The notes below the pieces were generated by a model. It saw only the letters and a program-made list of their open reading frames with translations, was not told where the DNA came from and searched no databases. 11,784 bases of DNA from assembly GCA_903929895.1 (NCBI GenBank), contig CAIYWM010000837.1:1-11784 (forward strand), given 5' to 3'. A program made the position numbers and the translations under genes. Origin of the DNA: an uncultured Alphaproteobacteria bacterium. GTDB lineage: Bacteria; Pseudomonadota; Alphaproteobacteria; Reyranellales; Reyranellaceae. This document shows, piece by piece, positions 7,203 to 11,784 of the stretch (position 1 is the stretch's first letter; every line of letters starts with the position of its first letter).

Positions 7203-7255
7203 TCGCACTGCAATTCGAGCGTTAAGTGCTTATTGAACACGATTCACAGTGCTAA
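7203..7255. other. Low-GC left boundary of the inserted stretch
   Basis: Base composition changes abruptly after the NTF2-like gene: 7201-7260 is 25 of 60 G+C (42%), against far higher values in the flanking genes. It contains an imperfect direct repeat, AGTGCTTATT (7226-) and AGTGCTAATT (7248-), and a weak GCACTG/CAGTGC inverted pair. No terminator with a T-run, tRNA or recognisable attachment site is visible. Confidence 0.4.
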
Positions 7256-7729
7256 TTAGGCTTTCAGCGACGCAACACCTACCATCGATCTGTGCTTTGC
7301 ACCCAACGAGGCACCGCGAATTCGACTTCGCCGAAGAGCTTTCCGCTCGTCATCTGACATTGTAATTGCAGGTGGTCGTAGCTGCGCACCAGTCAGATAG
7401 CGCTCCGGGTCCAATTTCCGGTTCAACTGCGCTGCCATCGCCCGAGCGACGGCAGCGGCAAGTAGTGGAGGCACTGCGTTTCCGACCTGGCGATATTGCT
7501 GCAGTCTTGGGATCCGATCCGGCCAGATGAAGTCATCGCCGAAACTCTGAAGCCGAGCGGACTCTCTCACGGTGACAACGCGATCATCTCTGTAGTGAAT
7601 GGGGCGTAACGGAGAGAAATTTCCTGTTCCCGCCCTCAAGGTATAGGAAGGCCGATCCGGATGTAGTCGATCGTGAAAAGAGCGCTTCTCTCTTTCGCCA
7701 ACTCCCAACGTTGCAAACCTCGCCAGCAT
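7256..7729 (-). pseudogene. C-terminal remnant of a DNA cytosine-5 methyltransferase
   Basis: The 157-residue minus-strand frame is the C-terminal third of a C5 cytosine DNA methyltransferase. It shows [13 protein letters not shown], then [18 protein letters not shown] (motif IX) and [22 protein letters not shown] (motif X), in the right order. The catalytic part is absent: no SAM-binding FAGxGG motif I, no PCQ motif IV and no ENV motif VI is found in any minus-strand frame between here and the amidohydrolase at 8062. Only about 330 bases remain there, too few to hold them. The residual protein therefore cannot methylate DNA by itself. The frame from the ATG at 7729 is the longest readable part; upstream of it in this frame a TGA occurs within about 25 bases. 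Composition is clearly less GC-rich than the neighbours, consistent with horizontal origin and decay. No cognate restriction gene is seen. Confidence 0.78.
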
Positions 7730-8061
7730 AGACTTTGCTGTTCAGTCCATGTGCTTGCAGCGCGCGCTTCTTGATATTGTCAGCCATATGATGTGTGTCG
7801 CCTTCGACGTACCCCAATGGATTGTAGCGATATCCCGCATTTACCGTCGAGCTAGCTGATCAGAACAAATAGCGAACTACCCATTGCTCTGCAATAGCGC
7901 ATCTTAGTCGGTATTGGAGGACTGACTTCGCAAGCTTCTGCCAAGTAGGCGCCAAGCACGCTGCGCCGACGAGCGATAGGACCTACCGTTCTGCGCTTCT
8001 GTTGACATCGTCCCACCTCGCCCGCTTCCATCGACGCAACAAATAATGGCGGGCGGAAACA
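7730..8061. other. Low-GC gap with ORF fragments, no intact gene
   Basis: This stretch upstream of the methyltransferase remnant carries no recognisable intact gene. G+C is low (7861-7920 is 28 of 60). Two minus-strand fragments are readable. One runs 7859 to 7584 without an upstream start, containing GDTHHMADNIKKRALQAHGL, and overlaps the methyltransferase remnant in another frame. The other is a 34-codon ORF at 8008 to 7904 with a GAGGTGGGACG site before its ATG. I recognise neither. They may be decayed pieces of the methyltransferase gene or of a lost neighbour. The last bases, GGGCGGAAAC, form the ribosome site of the amidohydrolase. Confidence 0.5.
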
Positions 8062-9009
8062 ATGGATCTTCTCAAGACCCTGTCGGCGACGGGTGAGTTC
8101 GCCACGCCGATCGTCGATGCGCATCATCATCTGTGGGACCTGAAGGCCGGGCATTATCCGACCAAGCAGGACCAGTACGACAAGAACTTCTTCCTCGGCG
8201 ACTATCGCGCGATCTGCCGCGATTACATGCCTTCGGACTATGTCGAGGCGCTGAAGGGGTTCCGCGTCGTCGGCAGCGTGCACATCCAGGCGGCGCGCGC
8301 GATGGACGAGCAGGTGGCCGAGACGGAATGGCTGGAGACGATGAACGCGCAGTTCGGCCTGCCGTCCGTCGTGGTGGGTCACGTCTCGTTCATCCAGCCG
8401 GATTGCGCGGCGATCCTGGAAGGCCATGCGAAGTCGCCGCTGATGCGCGGCATCCGCTCGCGGCCCACGACGTCGCCGGGGCCAGGCACCTCTGTCGCGG
8501 GCGCGCCGGGCACGATGCAGGACGATCACTGGCGGCGGAACTTCGCGCTCTTGGAGAAGCACGGCATGTCGTGGGACATGCGCATCCCCTACTGGCATCT
8601 CGAGGAAGGCGCCGAGGTCGCGCGCGCCTTTCCGGGCATTCCCATGGTGGTGAATCACACCGGCCTGCCGCTCGACCGCTCCGAGGATGGGCTCGCGATC
8701 TGGCGCAAGGGGCTGGCGGCGCTGGCCGACTGCCCGAACGTGGTGATCAAGATCTCGGAACTCGGCCTGCCGCACGCCACGTGGGACGTGCCCAGCAACA
8801 TCCGGGTGGTGCGCGAGGCCGCGTCGATCTTCGGGCCGGACCGCATCATCTTCGCCAGCAATCTTCCGGTGGCGAGCCTCAGCACGGATTTCGGCGGCAT
8901 CGTCGCGGTGATGCGCGAGGCGCTGGCCCGGGAGACGCCCGAGACGTTGGGCAAGTTCTTTGCCGGCAACGCCATCCGCTTCTATCGCATTCCCATCCAC
9001 CTTTCCTGA
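8062..9009 (+). CDS. Amidohydrolase_2 family metal-dependent hydrolase
   Basis: A 315-residue TIM-barrel amidohydrolase of the COG3618 / 2-pyrone-4,6-dicarboxylate lactonase-like group, cytoplasmic. The first-strand metal motif is VDAHHHLWD at 18-26 (His21 and His23). GSVHIQAA is the second strand, GIRSRP the middle, and a metal- or substrate-binding histidine lies in MVVNHTGLPL (His199). The final barrel segment reads FASNLPVAS at 264-272, where family members often have an aspartate (GSDWPV-type); here residue 267 is Asn. The C-terminus (GKFFAGNAIRFYRI) is typical. The group hydrolyses lactones and related C-O or C-N bonds; the substrate here is unknown. The ATG at 8062 follows a GCGGAA site. 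The binding-protein gene starts 9 bases after the stop, so the two form an operon. Confidence 0.87.
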   Translation: MDLLKTLSATGEFATPIVDAHHHLWDLKAGHYPTKQDQYDKNFFLGDYRAICRDYMPSDYVEALKGFRVVGSVHIQAARAMDEQVAETEWLETMNAQFGLPSVVVGHVSFIQPDCAAILEGHAKSPLMRGIRSRPTTSPGPGTSVAGAPGTMQDDHWRRNFALLEKHGMSWDMRIPYWHLEEGAEVARAFPGIPMVVNHTGLPLDRSEDGLAIWRKGLAALADCPNVVIKISELGLPHATWDVPSNIRVVREAASIFGPDRIIFASNLPVASLSTDFGGIVAVMREALARETPETLGKFFAGNAIRFYRIPIHLS

Positions 9010-9018
9010 GGACGCGCG

Positions 9019-10008
9019 ATGACCCATCGAATGACGAGGCGAAGCCTGCTGGCCGCGACGGCCGGCGGCATCGCGGCGACTTCCGTAACGTCCGCCGGCG
9101 CGCAGGCCAACGATCCCTGGCCGAGCAAGCCCATCAAGGTGATCATGCCGTTCGGCGCCGGCGGCTCGATGGACACGCTGTCCCGGCTGCTCGCGCCGAT
9201 CGTGTCGGAGACACTCGGGCAACAGGTCGTCGTCGAGAACCGGCCGGGCGCCACCGGCACGGTGACGATGGCGGCGGTGGCTTCGGCGCCGGCCGATGGC
9301 TACACGCTGATGTTCACGGGAAGCAGCTATTCCATCATCGCGCTGCTGATGCCCAACCTGCCTTTCAAGATGGATGCCTTCACGCCGCTGTCGCGACTCA
9401 CCGTCGGACCGACGCTGATGGCGGTGCCGGCACAGCTCGGCATCAAGACCATGGCCGAGTTCGTCGCAGCGGCGAAGAAGCAGCCGGGCAAATGGTCGTA
9501 CGGCAGCTCGGGCATCGGCACGTCGGTGCATCTGGGCGGCGAGCTGTTCAAGATGGCCGCCGGCGTCGACCTGGTGCACGTGCCCTATCGCGCCACGCCG
9601 GCGATCGTCGCCGACCTGCTGGAGAATCGCCTGCAGATGTCGGTGCTGGGCGTGGCCGACTGCCGGCAGTACATCGCCTCGGGGCAACTGCGCGCCCTCG
9701 CCGTCAGCTTCACCGAGCGGATGCCTGAGTTTCCCGACGTCCCGACCTTCGCGGAAGTGGGCTATCCCAACGTTCGCGCGAGCAACGATTTCGGCATCGC
9801 GATCCGGGCCGACACGCCGGCGCCGATCAAGGCGCGGCTGGAGGAAGCCTATCGCACCGCCGTGCGCCGGCCGGAGATCGTGCAGCGGCTGAAGGATTTC
9901 GGCCTGATCGTCGTGGCCACTTCGTCGGCCGATTTCACCCGCGCGCTCGCCGAAGACGCCGTGCGTTACAGCGAAGTCATTCGCGCGGCGAACGTGAAGC
10001 TGGAGTAG
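9019..10008 (+). CDS. Tripartite tricarboxylate transporter substrate-binding protein (TctC/Bug family)
   Basis: A 329-residue periplasmic binding protein of the Bug/TctC family. The signal peptide has a twin arginine (MTRRSLLAATAGGIAAT) with probable cleavage after SAGA near residue 28, suggesting Tat export. The mature protein starts WPSKPIKVIMPFGAGGSMDTLSR, continues with VVVENRPGATGTVTMAAVASAPADGYTL and SYGSSGIGTSVHLGGELFKMAAGVDLVHVPYR, and ends with the usual LKDFGLIVV segment. These are the standard family motifs, and the length is normal. Such proteins bind carboxylates or other small organic molecules for TctAB-type uptake; no membrane subunits are nearby, so this is an orphan, as is common for the family. 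GAGGAC precedes the ATG at 9019. Co-transcription with the amidohydrolase suggests that the ligand is the hydrolase's substrate or product. Confidence 0.93.
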   Translation: MTHRMTRRSLLAATAGGIAATSVTSAGAQANDPWPSKPIKVIMPFGAGGSMDTLSRLLAPIVSETLGQQVVVENRPGATGTVTMAAVASAPADGYTLMFTGSSYSIIALLMPNLPFKMDAFTPLSRLTVGPTLMAVPAQLGIKTMAEFVAAAKKQPGKWSYGSSGIGTSVHLGGELFKMAAGVDLVHVPYRATPAIVADLLENRLQMSVLGVADCRQYIASGQLRALAVSFTERMPEFPDVPTFAEVGYPNVRASNDFGIAIRADTPAPIKARLEEAYRTAVRRPEIVQRLKDFGLIVVATSSADFTRALAEDAVRYSEVIRAANVKLE

Positions 10009-10018
10009 GCAACCCCCA

Positions 10019-10130
10019 CCTCACCCTGAGGAGCATCGCGTAGCGATGCGTCTCGAAGGGTGGGAACGCGCACCTTGCCTGTTGCACATCCTTCGAGACG
10101 CGCCGCTTCGCAGCGCTCCTCAGGATGAGG
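10019..10130. repeat. Inverted pair of 44-nt palindromic repeat units
   Basis: Two 44-base units lie head to head, 10019-10062 and 10087-10130 (the second in reverse orientation), with a 24-base spacer. Each begins CCTCA(C/T)CCTGAGGAGC and ends GCGTCTCGAAGG(G/A)TG in its own orientation, and each folds on itself, with an outer CAnCCT/AGGnTG stem and an inner stem (GCATCGC/GCGATGC in the first). Differences between the copies preserve pairing. The units resemble extragenic palindromes common in Alphaproteobacteria; the arrangement is like a paired REP or BIME-type element. They sit between the Bug gene and the katG terminator. Confidence 0.85.
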
Positions 10131-10145
10131 CCGTTGGTAAAACAA

Positions 10146-10178
10146 AAAGCCCGCCACGGTTTTCACCGGGCGGGCTTT
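10146..10178 (-). terminator. Intrinsic terminator of katG, possibly bidirectional
   Basis: A 10-bp perfect stem (AAAGCCCGCC at 10146-10155 and GGCGGGCTTT at 10169-10178) with a 13-base loop lies 20 bases beyond the katG stop. On the minus strand the stem runs into TTTTTGTTTTA, a good intrinsic terminator tail. On the plus strand it is followed by CTCTTTT, so it may also stop transcripts of the amidohydrolase-Bug operon. Confidence 0.88.
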
Positions 10179-10198
10179 CTCTTTTCAGGTCACGCGGA

Positions 10199-11784
<1,586 letters not shown>

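Noticed and set aside
7904..8008. 34-codon minus-strand ORF with a plausible ribosome site as a real small gene
   Set aside because: It has no recognisable features and lies in decayed DNA, so it is mentioned only in the gap description.
7203..8061. Insertion sequence or prophage remnant
   Set aside because: No transposase or integrase motif, no terminal inverted repeats and no tRNA attachment site are visible; only low GC and a methyltransferase fragment support foreign origin.
7852..9687. 611-residue minus-strand open frame
   Set aside because: It runs antisense to the amidohydrolase and Bug genes, has a His/Arg/Asp-rich composition typical of shadow frames, and matches no family I know.

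Overview
The window reads as chromosomal DNA of a high-GC Alphaproteobacterium. The GC-rich codon use, the ScoA/ScoB, cobalamin and TctC-type protein sequences, and two clusters of short palindromic intergenic repeats all fit that group. The genus cannot be fixed from this sequence; a soil or freshwater lineage related to Reyranella or Bradyrhizobium is a guess. Most of the window is ordinary housekeeping and catabolic content. I see no phage module, CRISPR array, RNA gene or complete mobile element.

Layout. 1-354 is the 3' end of an enoyl-CoA hydratase. 432-1803 is a two-gene operon for succinyl-CoA:3-ketoacid CoA transferase (scoA, scoB). 1804-1923 is a string of five hairpins between convergent genes. 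1929-2615 (minus) encodes an exported SYLF-domain protein. 2712-5668 (minus) is a compact cobalamin nucleotide-loop operon, transcribed cobS, histidine phosphatase (cobC-like), SAM methyltransferase, cobU. cobT (5723-6745, plus) diverges from it and is followed by an overlapping small exported NTF2-like gene (6738-7202). 7203-8061 is a lower-GC stretch holding the C-terminal remnant of a cytosine-5 DNA methyltransferase (minus). 8062-10008 is an amidohydrolase followed by a TctC/Bug-type substrate-binding protein. 10019-10130 is an inverted pair of 44-nt hairpin repeats, followed by a terminator hairpin and the 3' part of katG (minus, running off the right edge).

How the genes work together. 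CobU activates adenosylcobinamide to its GDP derivative and CobT makes alpha-ribazole phosphate. CobS joins the two, and the phosphatase removes the 5' phosphate. The window therefore carries the whole nucleotide-loop assembly step, with one unassigned methyltransferase embedded by overlapping start and stop codons. The CoA transferase and the partial enoyl-CoA hydratase belong to acyl-CoA and ketone-body metabolism. The amidohydrolase and binding protein look like a small uptake-and-hydrolysis unit for an organic acid or lactone, but the substrate cannot be read from sequence.

The best leads are the covarying inverted repeat pair, the degraded methyltransferase island, and the methyltransferase inside the cob operon. 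I did not find convincing evidence for a wholly new system.
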